Shown here one piece after another: positions 52,047 through 62,143 of a stretch of DNA of 64,000 bases (its first letter is position 1; every line of letters begins with the position of its first letter). This DNA comes from an uncultured Campylobacter sp. GTDB lineage: Bacteria; Campylobacterota; Campylobacteria; Campylobacterales; Campylobacteraceae. The position numbers and the translations under genes were made by a program. Below the pieces are notes generated by a model that was not told where the DNA came from, searched no databases, and saw only the letters and a program-made list of their open reading frames with translations. The stretch covers positions 310,001-374,000 of the forward strand of contig NZ_CAUQKJ010000001.1 of assembly GCF_963518785.1 (NCBI RefSeq), read 5' to 3'.

Positions 52047-52202
52047 GTGTCGGTCGCTAGCTACCGAAATTTTAATCTGCAAACGCCTCATAAATCCTTT
52101 AAATTTACCCGCCTTTACCTGCCGCAAATTTAAATTTCGCTACAATCGCTTTTTAAAATTTCGCGCAGAGTGCGCGCAAAAAGCTAAATTTAAAGGATCA
52201 AG

Positions 52203-53369
<1,167 letters not shown>

Positions 53370-54047
53370 TTTCGGCGGGCGAAGACGCGGAATTTAGCGC
53401 GATAGTTAAATTTAGCCGCGGCGACGGGGCGGAATTTTAATACGACGTGCGGACGGCTAAATTTAAACGCGACAAAATTTGGGTAGTGAAATTTTAAGAG
53501 TTGCGGAGCGTGGAGCTTGTAGCTTTAAATTTCGCGCTTAGGCTTTCGTATCGATTAGAATTTTATTTCGGTAAAATTTTATTATGATAGAGCTATGTCT
53601 TGAAATTTCGCCGTAGAATATGAGATAAAATTTAGTTTTGAAGCTTTGCGCTTAATCCGTGGATAAAATTCTGCGTCGATATATGCTGAGCGCGCGAGAT
53701 TTAAAGATGGAATTTAGTGGTAGGATTTTACAGACGCGATGTAAAATTACTATGGCTTTTATCAAATAAAAGAGAACATTGCATCGAAATTCGCAGTATT
53801 GGTGTATTTTTTTTAAGCGTGCATTAACGCGTATAAAAGACATATATTGCTTTAGGGCGTGCGATCTGCGCCTACAATTGCGGAATTTTATTGCGATAAA
53901 ATTTCAATGCGGTAGAATTTTACTTTGATAAAGTTCAAATTTCCGCTAAATTCTGCCTTCGTGCTAAATTTTGCAATGAAATTTTGAGCAGAATTCTATC
54001 ATAGTAGAATTTCATCGTAACTAAATCTGCGGTAAAATTTTGTAAAA
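53370..54047. other. Long AT-word-rich spacer
   Basis: No supportable gene. It holds many irregularly spaced copies of short phrases such as GGTAGAATTTTA, GATAAAATTT and CGGTAAAATTTT over about 600 bases. They look like decayed or expanding AT repeats rather than a tandem array. It lies between convergent genes (tgt and the minus-strand membrane protein). Confidence 0.55.
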
Positions 54048-55181
54048 TTATTTTTTAATCCGCCTTAGCATACAAAATCCAAGGAAATAAAGCGGCGACA
54101 TAACGATAAAAATTATGATGTATCTCCACGCCGTGCTCGCAAAAAATAGCCCTGTAAGCTCCATAAATTTCATCGACGCGCCAGTATAGCGGTCGCCGAT
54201 GCCGATGAAAATAATAGCCGCGAGCTCCACAAGCAGTGCGGGAGCAAATAGGATTGAGCCTGCAGTTTTGAAAAACATAAACGCAAACGCCTTGAACTTA
54301 TAATAAAACGAAATGAGCCCAAGTCCGATCACGCCGCAGATGAAAAACTGCTCGAACTCATCTAGCCCCAGGCTCTTATCCTGCAGGATCGTAGAGATGA
54401 CGCACAGGATGATAAAGACGTTGTAGTTCGCAATTTGACGCATCGGGTATTGATCGTGCGTCGCTATGGAGAGTAGGTTTATCGCGCGGTTAAGCGGCAA
54501 CAGATAAAATAGTGCAAAACTAAGGAAAATCAGCAGATCCATTACCATATAAACCGTGTCTTGATTAACGTAAGCTTCGATCTGTGAAAAAGATAGAAAT
54601 ATGCTTGCGATTTGCGAGCGGAATATCAAAATAAGGACTATCGGCGCTATGGGCAGGATTATGGATTTAAGCCCTTCCCTGCGGATAGATGAAGTATAAA
54701 TTTTACTCTCGACGCTTTGCGTAGTGCGCAGATCGTCTGTTTGGACGAACTCAAATCCAAAGAATTTCGGTTTTTTTGCACTCGTAGGCTTGGCTTTGCG
54801 GTTAAATTTAGATTTATTAAATTTTTTTGCGACCTTCGTTTCTTTTACGGCAGATATATCGTTTGCAATATTTTCGGTAGAGCTTTGAAAGGAAGGCGTT
54901 TCGGATATATTATTTTCTGCAGAATTCTTATCGCCAAAAATTTCATTGTTTTGCTTTGCAGATTCTTTTGGCTGTGGGGTTACTTTTTGCGTTACGCGAT
55001 CTTTGGATTTAGAGCCCTCGACGCGCTTTATATTTATCGCGCTGGATGCTAGCGTGTCGAAGCTTACCTCATCGCCGTCGGTTAGGCTAGGATCGCGCTC
55101 GCCCAGCATTTCGTAGCTATACTCGACCCCGCCCGTGGCGACTATGACATTTTCACCTCTAATAAATCCGATAAGTCTCAT
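54048..55181 (-). CDS. Polytopic membrane protein of unknown function
   Basis: Not assigned. The 377-residue protein begins with a small beta-rich module (MRLIGFIRGENVIVATGG...SYEMLGERDPSLTDGDEVSF) that recalls a cold-shock-like OB fold. A low-complexity, charged linker (about 52-140, rich in Lys, Ser, Asn and Glu) follows. About six membrane helices lie between 165 and 370. The combination of a soluble nucleic-acid-binding-like module with a membrane domain is unusual but not unique. It sits downstream of glmS on the same strand with a 60-base gap. Confidence 0.65.
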   Translation of the reverse strand: MRLIGFIRGENVIVATGGVEYSYEMLGERDPSLTDGDEVSFDTLASSAINIKRVEGSKSKDRVTQKVTPQPKESAKQNNEIFGDKNSAENNISETPSFQSSTENIANDISAVKETKVAKKFNKSKFNRKAKPTSAKKPKFFGFEFVQTDDLRTTQSVESKIYTSSIRREGLKSIILPIAPIVLILIFRSQIASIFLSFSQIEAYVNQDTVYMVMDLLIFLSFALFYLLPLNRAINLLSIATHDQYPMRQIANYNVFIILCVISTILQDKSLGLDEFEQFFICGVIGLGLISFYYKFKAFAFMFFKTAGSILFAPALLVELAAIIFIGIGDRYTGASMKFMELTGLFFASTAWRYIIIFIVMSPLYFLGFCMLRRIKK

Positions 55182-55183
55182 AT

Positions 55184-55220
55184 ACTAATATTCCCCGATT
55201 TTTTAATGAGAAATATTAGT
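55184..55220. repeat. Inverted repeat between glmS and the membrane protein gene
   Basis: A 9-bp perfect inverted repeat, ACTAATATT (55184-55192) and AATATTAGT (55212-55220), has a 19-base spacer. It lies three bases before the start codon of the minus-strand membrane protein and encloses its probable GGGG ribosome site, so a hairpin could affect its translation. Confidence 0.35.
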
Positions 55221-55241
55221 CAAAATGAACTTAAAAAACGA

Positions 55242-57059
55242 TTATTCTACGGTGACGCTTTTAGCTAAATTTCGCGGCATATCTACGTCGTTGCCAAGTC
55301 TGACGGAGATTTCAAGAGCTAGAATTTGTAAAATTATCATCATCTCAAAAAACTCGCTCATCGCGTGGCTTTGCTCGCTCGTTTTGATAAAATCATCCGC
55401 GATCTCGGGCTCTTCGGGACTGATAGCTAAAATATACGCATCGCGCGCAGCAAGCTCTTCGACATTGCTTTTCGTTTTTTCGTAGAGCAAATGCTTTGGC
55501 ATCAGCGCAACTGTAAAGAGATTAGAATCGGCAAGTGCGATCGGCCCGTGCTTCATCTCGCCGCTCGGATAGCCCTCGGCGTGCAGATATGAGATCTCTT
55601 TGAGCTTGAGCGCGCCCTCAAGAGCGAGCGGATAGAAAATATCGCGCCCGATAAAGAAAAAGCCGTGTCCGTGCAGATAGTGTTTACTCATGCGGTAAAT
55701 TTTATCCTGCAAGCCGTCCTTAATCTTTAAAATTTGCGGGATATGAAGCATCGCTGAAATTTCAGCGGAATTTGTGCGCGCCGAGATGACTTCGCGCAGA
55801 TTTGCAAGATACACCACAAACATCCATAGCACCATAACCTGCGTCGCAAAAGCTTTCGTAGAGGCTACGCCCTTTTCGATGCCTGCGCGGGTGAGGATAA
55901 CGCTGCCTGCCATGCGCACGATCGAGCTGTTATCGACGTTGCAGATCGCAAGCGTCCTAAGACCGGCTTTTTTAGCGATATGCAGCGCCTCTAGGGTATC
56001 GGCGGTCTCGCCACTTTGCGAGATCACGATAAATAAGGAATTCTTGTTTAAAAATGGTTCTTTGTAGCGGAATTCGCTGGCAACTTCTACTTTTGTGCGG
56101 ATTTTAGCGATGCGCTCGAAAAGATACGAGCTTACGAGCGCGGCGTGATAGCTTGTGCCGCAGGCGCATAGTACAACCTCGTCGATGCCCTCAAACAGCG
56201 TCTCGTCAAGCTCGTCAAATTTTATCTTGCCGCCCTTGATCACGCGCCCCATCATCGCTTCGGTTACGACTTGCGCTTGCTCGTAAATTTCTTTTTCCAT
56301 AAAAAATCTAAAGCCCTCTTTTTGCGCATAGCCTTTATCTTTCGGAAGCTCACTAAAGGCGCAATTATGCGGTTTAGAGTTTTTAAAAATGTCTATTTGT
56401 CCAAGCTTGGCAACGCCGTAAATTTGATCGTCCAGATACGCGGCCGTATTTGCAAGCCCGATGAGTGGAGCGTCTGAGGAGCTAAAGAAAATTTCGTTTT
56501 TATCGTTTTTTGCGACGATGAGCGGAGCTGCATTTTTAGCAAAGAAAATTTCGCCGGGTGCTGCCTTCGTGATCAAAAGCGTAGCGTATGCGCCTTTTAG
56601 TCGTTTAATTGTAGCTTCATATGCCTTAAATGCATCGTTGCTAGTCTTGAAATTTTTTTCAAAAAGATGTACGATCACTTCGGTATCGGTCTGGCTTAAA
56701 AATTTCACGCCGTCCGCTTCGAGCTCGTCCTTTAGCTCGATGTAGTTTTCGATGATGCCGTTATGCACGACGAAGCTAAAATCTCCAAAATGCGGATGCG
56801 CGTTAAGCTCGGTGGGCTTTCCGTGCGTCGCCCAACGAGTATGTCCGATCGCAACGCCAAAGCCTTGCGAAGTGAAATCTTTCATCTTTTCTTCGAGATT
56901 ATTTAGCTTGCCGACCGCTTTGAAATACTTTATATTCGCACTCTTGTCCATCATGGCAAGCCCAGCGCTATCGTATCCGCGATACTCGAGTTCTTTCAGT
57001 CCGTTTATTATGATTTTTTTCTTCTCTTCATTTCCGATGTAGCCTACGATTCCACACAT
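55242..57059 (-). CDS. glmS: Glucosamine-6-phosphate synthase (isomerising)
   Basis: Makes glucosamine-6-phosphate from fructose-6-phosphate and glutamine, the entry to peptidoglycan and LPS amino sugars. The 605-residue protein has the N-terminal glutaminase with nucleophile Cys2 (MCGIVGYIG), HTRWATHG and SDAPLIG, then two SIS domains with ACGTSYHAALVSSYL, ISQSGETADTLEAL, STKAFATQ and the closing MPRNLAKSVTVE. AAGGAAAG precedes the ATG. There is no sign of a glmS ribozyme upstream. It is divergent from mqnE. Confidence 0.97.
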   Translation of the reverse strand: MCGIVGYIGNEEKKKIIINGLKELEYRGYDSAGLAMMDKSANIKYFKAVGKLNNLEEKMKDFTSQGFGVAIGHTRWATHGKPTELNAHPHFGDFSFVVHNGIIENYIELKDELEADGVKFLSQTDTEVIVHLFEKNFKTSNDAFKAYEATIKRLKGAYATLLITKAAPGEIFFAKNAAPLIVAKNDKNEIFFSSSDAPLIGLANTAAYLDDQIYGVAKLGQIDIFKNSKPHNCAFSELPKDKGYAQKEGFRFFMEKEIYEQAQVVTEAMMGRVIKGGKIKFDELDETLFEGIDEVVLCACGTSYHAALVSSYLFERIAKIRTKVEVASEFRYKEPFLNKNSLFIVISQSGETADTLEALHIAKKAGLRTLAICNVDNSSIVRMAGSVILTRAGIEKGVASTKAFATQVMVLWMFVVYLANLREVISARTNSAEISAMLHIPQILKIKDGLQDKIYRMSKHYLHGHGFFFIGRDIFYPLALEGALKLKEISYLHAEGYPSGEMKHGPIALADSNLFTVALMPKHLLYEKTKSNVEELAARDAYILAISPEEPEIADDFIKTSEQSHAMSEFFEMMIILQILALEISVRLGNDVDMPRNLAKSVTVE

Positions 57060-57200
57060 TTTGCTTTCCTTGTTTAAAATTTAGCGCCCATTTTACTACG
57101 CTATTTTAAATTAACGAAATTCGGCTCTAAATTTAGTCCGCTTATCCGTTTTGTAAGCAAAAAATTATATAATTAGCACAAAATTTGGCTTGGGAAATCG

Positions 57201-58283
57201 ATGGAAATTTTAGAAAAACTACAAAGCGGCGAGAGATTAAATTACGAAGACGGCGTGAAATTATGGGATTTGGACCTTTTCGATCTGGGTAAATTCGCCT
57301 TTGCTATTCGCAAAGAAAAAAACGGCAAAAACGTCTATTTCAACGCAAATCGTCATATCAATCCTTCTAATTTATGCGCAGATACCTGTAAATTTTGCGC
57401 ATTTTCGGCGCACCGTAAGAACGACGGGGCTTACACGATGAGCGATGATGAGATCATGCGTATCGTGGACGAGACGGTAGCGCGCGGCACGAAGGAGATT
57501 CATATCGTAAGCTCGCACAATCCGTTCGTTACGCCGCAGCAATATTTGGGAATTTTTAAAGCGATAAAGCAAAAATATCCGCTTCTGCATATCAAGGCGA
57601 TGACCGCGGCGGAGATCGATTACTGGCGGCGAAAGTGGAAGATGAGCTACGAAGAGACGATAGAGCTGATGATGCAAAGCGGCGTGGATTCGATGCCCGG
57701 CGGCGGCGCTGAAATTTTTGACGAGGACGTGCGCGATAAAATTTGCAAAGGCAAGGTCTCAAGCGAGCAGTGGCTACGTATCCACTCGCTGTGGCATGCG
57801 CGCGGGCGTCAGAGCAACGCCACGATGCTCTTTGGACATATCGAAAGCCGCGCTCACCGCATCGATCACATCTTGCGCATCCGTGCGCTGCAAGATGAGA
57901 GCCTCTCTCGCGCTAACGGCGGCGGCTTCAACGCCTTCATCCCGCTCGTGTATCAGCGCGAGAACAACTACCTGGACGTGAAGGGCTTTTTGGGCTCGGT
58001 CGAAATTTTAAAAACGATCGCGATTAGTAGAATTTTGCTCGACAACGTCGCGCATATCAAGGCGTATTGGGCGACCTCGACGCTAAGCTTAGCCCTTGTA
58101 GCGCAGGATTTCGGCGCGGACGATCTTGACGGCACGATCGAGAACGAAAGCATTCAAAGCAGCGCCGGCGCCGGCAGCAAAAAAGGGCAGAGCAAGCGCG
58201 ATTTTATCGATATGATCGGCACTGCGGGCTTTGTACCCGTAGAGCGCGACAGCTTGTATAATCAGATCGAAATTTACGAATAA
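57201..58283 (+). CDS. mqnE: Aminofutalosine synthase MqnE (menaquinone, futalosine pathway)
   Basis: A radical SAM enzyme that joins 3-[(1-carboxyvinyl)oxy]benzoate to SAM to form aminofutalosine. It has 360 residues with the cluster motif CADTCKFCAF, SSHNPFVTPQQYL, TAAEIDYW, GGGAEIF and the C-terminal DLDGTIENESIQSSAGA. The GTxxxExI...AGA end fits MqnE rather than the related MqnC. Campylobacter makes menaquinone this way. GGGAA lies a short distance before the ATG. The purine permease follows 18 bases later, which may help recycle adenine released by the pathway; that link is inferred. Confidence 0.9.
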   Translation: MEILEKLQSGERLNYEDGVKLWDLDLFDLGKFAFAIRKEKNGKNVYFNANRHINPSNLCADTCKFCAFSAHRKNDGAYTMSDDEIMRIVDETVARGTKEIHIVSSHNPFVTPQQYLGIFKAIKQKYPLLHIKAMTAAEIDYWRRKWKMSYEETIELMMQSGVDSMPGGGAEIFDEDVRDKICKGKVSSEQWLRIHSLWHARGRQSNATMLFGHIESRAHRIDHILRIRALQDESLSRANGGGFNAFIPLVYQRENNYLDVKGFLGSVEILKTIAISRILLDNVAHIKAYWATSTLSLALVAQDFGADDLDGTIENESIQSSAGAGSKKGQSKRDFIDMIGTAGFVPVERDSLYNQIEIYE

Positions 58284-58301
58284 ATTCTAAAGGAGGAGCA
58301 A

Positions 58302-59597
58302 GTGGAGAAATTCTTTCATCTCGCCGCGGCAAAAACGTCGGTAAAACAGGAGCTTATCGCAGGGCTTACTACGTTTTTGGCGATGATTTACATTGTGCCC
58401 GTGAATGCAAATATTATGAGCATCGCAGGTATGCCGTTTGATGCGCTGGTTACGGCAACCGCGCTTATTACGATAATCGCAACGCTATTTAATGGGCTCT
58501 TTGCAAATACCCCCGTTGCGCTTAGTGTCGGCATGGGGCTAAATGCGTATTTTACCTTTGCGTTGTGCGTGGATGCGAAGATGCCGTGGCAGAGCGCACT
58601 TGGCATCGTAGCAATAAGCGGGGCGCTTTTTACCGTACTTTCGTTTACCAATTTTCGCGTTTGGGTTATCAAATCTATCCCACTTGATCTGCGTCGCGCA
58701 ATAAGTGCGGGTATCGGGGCTTTCATCTGCTTCATCGGACTTAAACAGATGGGCGTCATCGCGCCTAGTCAAGCAACGTTAGTAACTTTAGGAAATTTAA
58801 AAGATCTAAATGTTTTGCTTGGAATTTTAGGCTTAGCGGTCGTGCTTGTGCTTTTCGTGCTTAGAATCAAGGCGGCGTTTATCTTAAGCATTTTGATCAC
58901 CTCTTGCGTGGCGTGGGTGGCTGGAATTTCGCCTGCACTTCATGGCATAGTAAGTGCGCCAAGCGGCATAACGCCGATATTTGCTAAGCTAGATATCCCC
59001 GGAGCGCTAAAGCTTGCGTTCGTGCCTTTTATAATCACATTTTTCGTCACGCATCTATTCGATAGCATCGGCACTCTAACCGGCGTAGGAAACCGCGCGG
59101 GGCTTTTTGGAGAGAATAGCAAGGACGGCATGAAAAAACTATCTAGAAATTTAACTTCCGATGCGATAGGAAGCGTTGCAGGTGCTGTTATCGGCACGAG
59201 CACGGTCACTGCATTTGCCGAAAGCGCCAGCGGCGTGGAAGCGGGCGGCCGCACGGGGCTTACCGCGGTATTTTGCGCTATATTTTTCGTGCTGACGCTG
59301 TTTATGTTGCCGCTATTTAAGGCGATCCCCGCAAATGCGATCTATCCTATCCTCGTAATGGTCGGGGTTTTGATGTTTAGCGAGCTTGGTAAAATCGATT
59401 ATAGCGACGCTGGAATTTTAATCCCTGCGTTTTTTATAGTATTTTTGATGCCTTTTACCTATTCGATCACCAACGGCTTAAGCTTCGGCTTTATCGCTTA
59501 TATCGTAGTTAGACTCGCTCAGCGCAGGATAAAAGATTTAAATTTCGGCGTTTTGACGCTTGGATTTATCAGCGTTTTAGTATTTTTGATGCATTAA
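58302..59597 (+). CDS. NCS2-family purine permease (AzgA/PbuG-like)
   Basis: A 431-residue permease with 12-14 membrane helices. Family marks are the start ELIAGLTTFLAMIYIVPVNANIM, GMGLNAYF, FVTHLFDSIGTLTGVGNRAGL and TVTAFAESASGVEAGGRTGLTA. These are the AzgA-type (COG2252) signatures of proton-coupled adenine, guanine and hypoxanthine uptake. The start is GTG 58302 with AAGGAGG five bases upstream. A purine phosphoribosyltransferase gene follows 15 bases after its stop, so the pair forms a purine-salvage unit. Confidence 0.9.
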   Translation: MEKFFHLAAAKTSVKQELIAGLTTFLAMIYIVPVNANIMSIAGMPFDALVTATALITIIATLFNGLFANTPVALSVGMGLNAYFTFALCVDAKMPWQSALGIVAISGALFTVLSFTNFRVWVIKSIPLDLRRAISAGIGAFICFIGLKQMGVIAPSQATLVTLGNLKDLNVLLGILGLAVVLVLFVLRIKAAFILSILITSCVAWVAGISPALHGIVSAPSGITPIFAKLDIPGALKLAFVPFIITFFVTHLFDSIGTLTGVGNRAGLFGENSKDGMKKLSRNLTSDAIGSVAGAVIGTSTVTAFAESASGVEAGGRTGLTAVFCAIFFVLTLFMLPLFKAIPANAIYPILVMVGVLMFSELGKIDYSDAGILIPAFFIVFLMPFTYSITNGLSFGFIAYIVVRLAQRRIKDLNFGVLTLGFISVLVFLMH

Positions 59598-59612
59598 ATT
59601 TTAAGGAAAGAT

Positions 59613-60062
59613 ATGAGATTTTATAGTTTTGACGAGATGGATCGCGACGCAAGAGTTATAGCAAAGCAGGTTAGGGACGAATTTATGCCCGATGCAATCG
59701 TGGCGATCGCTAGAGGCGGGCTCACATTCGGTCACGCGCTAGCCAATGCGCTTGATATGCGAACGATATTTTCGATAAATTCCATCCACTACGCGGACAC
59801 CAAAAAGCTCGACACCATCGACGTTTTCAACGTGCCCGATCTGGAGCTGTACAAGCGCGTGCTGCTGGTGGACGATATCATCGACAGCGGTGACAGCATG
59901 GTCGAGATCAAGCGCGTGCTGCTGGAGAAATTCCCGCAAATAGAGCTTAAAACCGCGGTGATTTTTTACAAACCCAAGGCGCTTATCCAGCCCGATTTTA
60001 AAATTTCAAAGACGGATGAGTGGATAAATTTCTTTTGGGAAAATTATACGATAGAGGAATGA
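59613..60062 (+). CDS. Purine phosphoribosyltransferase (xanthine/guanine type)
   Basis: A 149-residue type I phosphoribosyltransferase. It has IVAIARGGLTFGHALANAL near the N terminus, the PRPP-binding loop VLLVDDIIDSGDSM (about 88-101), and the end WINFFWENYT typical of xanthine-guanine enzymes (the family around E. coli Gpt). It converts a free purine base and PRPP to the nucleotide. Its position right after the NCS2 permease gene supports import plus salvage. The precise base is not certain. AAGGAAAG precedes the ATG. Confidence 0.88.
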   Translation: MRFYSFDEMDRDARVIAKQVRDEFMPDAIVAIARGGLTFGHALANALDMRTIFSINSIHYADTKKLDTIDVFNVPDLELYKRVLLVDDIIDSGDSMVEIKRVLLEKFPQIELKTAVIFYKPKALIQPDFKISKTDEWINFFWENYTIEE

Positions 60063-60179
60063 AGCGGCGCGCGGTTAAATTTAGCGGCTAAATTTTAAAG
60101 GATTCGGCAGCTCAAATTTTATAAAATTTTGGCCATAGAATTTAGTCGTAAATTTAAAGCGCCCATAGCAAGGATGAGA

Positions 60180-61400
60180 GTGAAGAAGCTTTATCAAAAC
60201 GAAATTTTCGTGATCTCTATAATGTGCCTGTTTCAAGGCATATTTTTGCTTTATGCGATCTCAAATTTAAGCATCAGCTACTACGAAGCCGAAATTTTTT
60301 ACGAGAAAAAATCCCTCGTTTCGCTAATCGCAAATTTAAGCTGCGAAATTTTCGGGCGCAACGACTACGCCCTGCGCATACCGTTTATTTTGATCCACTT
60401 CGCAAATGCCGCGATGATCTACAAAATTTCAAAATTTATTCTAAAGCGCCGCTTCGATAGGGTGGTCGCTACGGCGCTATTTATGGCGCTTCCTGCGTCG
60501 ATGAGTAGCGCGATCTTGCTAAATCCCGCAGGCATCATCGTTTTTTTCACGCTGCTGGCGATCTATTTTGCAAAGAGCGAATACAATATCGCTCTTTTCG
60601 TGCTTCTGTCCGTTTGCGCCCTGATCGATAAAGCGTTTTTTATGCTATACGTCGGCTTTGGAATTTGGGCGCTTTATACGCGCAAAAAGGAGCTTTTGCT
60701 ACTTTGCATAGCGCTATTTAGCTTCAGCGTGATCTTTTACGACGTAAGCTCCGAGGGCAAGCCGAAGGGGTATTTTTTAGACACCGTGGGCGTTTTTGCG
60801 GGCGCGTTTTCGCCTTTAGTGTTTTTATTTTTCATCTACACGATCTATAGAATTTGGATCAAAGAGGAAAAAAGCCTGCTGTGGTTCATAGCCACGAGCG
60901 CGCTTTGTCTGACGATGCTTTTTTCGCTAAGACAGCGCGTGGCGCTTGAGATGATGCTGCCGTATTGCGTTATCGCTACGCCTTTGATTATCCGCGTGCT
61001 TTTTAACTCATACCGCGTTAGATTGCCTAAATTTCGCACCTTTCACAAGATCGCCGTGGGCGTGACGCTGGTAAGCTTAGCGGTGAGCTATTTTGCAGTG
61101 ATTTTTAGCGATGTGATGTATGAGGCGATGTTCGCAAACAAACCGCAGCGGCATTTTATCTATAAATTTGACGTAGCTAGGCAGCTGGCAAGTGAGCTAA
61201 AAAATCGTGGAGTAAAAAGCGTAAGCTGCGAGGACGAGAGGCTCTGCCTGCGCCTGAAATTTTACGGACTGCCTAGCGGGGATAGCGCTTTTATCTATGC
61301 GGGTGAGCCGGAATATGTCTCGGATCATAAAAATTCGATACAAAATATAGATATTTACAAGCGAGGCGTGCGAATTGCTAAATTTTATGTTAAAATATAA
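60180..61400 (+). CDS. GT39-like polytopic membrane protein (possible lipid-linked glycosyltransferase)
   Basis: A protein of about 406 residues with roughly ten membrane helices. An acidic loop after the first helix (SISYYEAEIFY) and a DYALRIPFIL segment match the N-terminal layout of dolichol/undecaprenyl-phosphate-mannose-type (GT39/ArnT/PMT) transferases, where acidic residues in the first loop are catalytic. The C-terminal 80 residues are soluble and hold a Cys pair (VSCEDERLC). It could attach a sugar from a lipid carrier. The start is placed at GTG 60180 with AAGGA five bases upstream; ATG 60174 and TTG 60129 are alternatives. Only 27 bases separate it from the pilin-like gene. Confidence 0.65.
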   Translation: MKKLYQNEIFVISIMCLFQGIFLLYAISNLSISYYEAEIFYEKKSLVSLIANLSCEIFGRNDYALRIPFILIHFANAAMIYKISKFILKRRFDRVVATALFMALPASMSSAILLNPAGIIVFFTLLAIYFAKSEYNIALFVLLSVCALIDKAFFMLYVGFGIWALYTRKKELLLLCIALFSFSVIFYDVSSEGKPKGYFLDTVGVFAGAFSPLVFLFFIYTIYRIWIKEEKSLLWFIATSALCLTMLFSLRQRVALEMMLPYCVIATPLIIRVLFNSYRVRLPKFRTFHKIAVGVTLVSLAVSYFAVIFSDVMYEAMFANKPQRHFIYKFDVARQLASELKNRGVKSVSCEDERLCLRLKFYGLPSGDSAFIYAGEPEYVSDHKNSIQNIDIYKRGVRIAKFYVKI

Positions 61401-61427
61401 ACAAAATTTTTATGAAAGGTAAAAATT

Positions 61428-62117
61428 ATGAAAAAAGCATTTACTATGATAGAGCTGATTTTCATCATCGTGGTGGTTGGAATTCTAGCGGCGGTGGCAG
61501 TGCCTCAAATCAATCGAAATAGCCTTGTGGAGGCGGCGGATCAAGTCGCTGCTCATATTCGTTACACGCAGCAGCTTGCGATGAACGATAATAAATTCGA
61601 TCCTGACGATCCTAATTGGTTTAAGAGATTTTGGAGGATTCAATTTACTGATCAAGGAGCACCGGGCTCTGCAGCAGGATGGCGATATAATATATATTGG
61701 GATAACGGAGCTTTCCCGGGTTCAAACGGACAACCAAATAGCCTAAATTCTATGGCAGCTGATCCGCAGAATCCTAACAAACTGCTTACTTCGGGCTTTG
61801 CTAGGCAACCTGCCAATACTGATGGTGCAAGAATGAATAAAAAGCTAAATTTAGAAGCAACATATAATATAAGCAATATAGAATTTACTAATTGCGGTAA
61901 TGGAAACAATCACACCATCTCCTTTGATTCTTATGGTCGCCCAATGGGGCAGTTAGCGAACTCTAATGTGCCATATGATAGGCTTTTTGTGGGCCAAAAT
62001 CCATGCATAATCACGCTTACCAATGATGCTAAAGAGCATGCCTATATAAGTATTCAGCCCGAGACGGGATACGTAAGTTATACGCTGAAATCAAATACGG
62101 GTAACGCGGCGCAGTAA
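61428..62117 (+). CDS. Type IV pilin-like protein (pseudopilin)
   Basis: A 229-residue protein with a classical prepilin N terminus: a short KKA leader, then FTMIELIFIIVVVGILAAVAVP, with Phe at +1 and Glu at +5. The hydrophobic helix is followed by a soluble domain with ADQVAAHIRYTQQLAM, as in GspH/FimT-like minor pilins. A possible disulfide pairs TNCGNGN and NPCIITL. Such proteins assemble into type II secretion or competence pseudopili after PilD cleavage; Campylobacter competence uses similar components. It carries an AAAGG-type site before its ATG. metG follows 26 bases after. Confidence 0.82.
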   Translation: MKKAFTMIELIFIIVVVGILAAVAVPQINRNSLVEAADQVAAHIRYTQQLAMNDNKFDPDDPNWFKRFWRIQFTDQGAPGSAAGWRYNIYWDNGAFPGSNGQPNSLNSMAADPQNPNKLLTSGFARQPANTDGARMNKKLNLEATYNISNIEFTNCGNGNNHTISFDSYGRPMGQLANSNVPYDRLFVGQNPCIITLTNDAKEHAYISIQPETGYVSYTLKSNTGNAAQ

Positions 62118-62143
62118 ATAATTTAAAGCATTTAAGGAGAATA

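Noticed and set aside
53652..53843. 63-codon minus-strand frame in the spacer after tgt
   Set aside because: No ribosome site or protein-like composition; it lies in AT-word-rich spacer.
57060..57200. Possible glmS ribozyme or riboswitch upstream of glmS
   Set aside because: The gap to the divergent mqnE is only about 140 bases, is AT-rich, and lacks the ribozyme's conserved core; this element is otherwise mostly known from Gram-positive bacteria.
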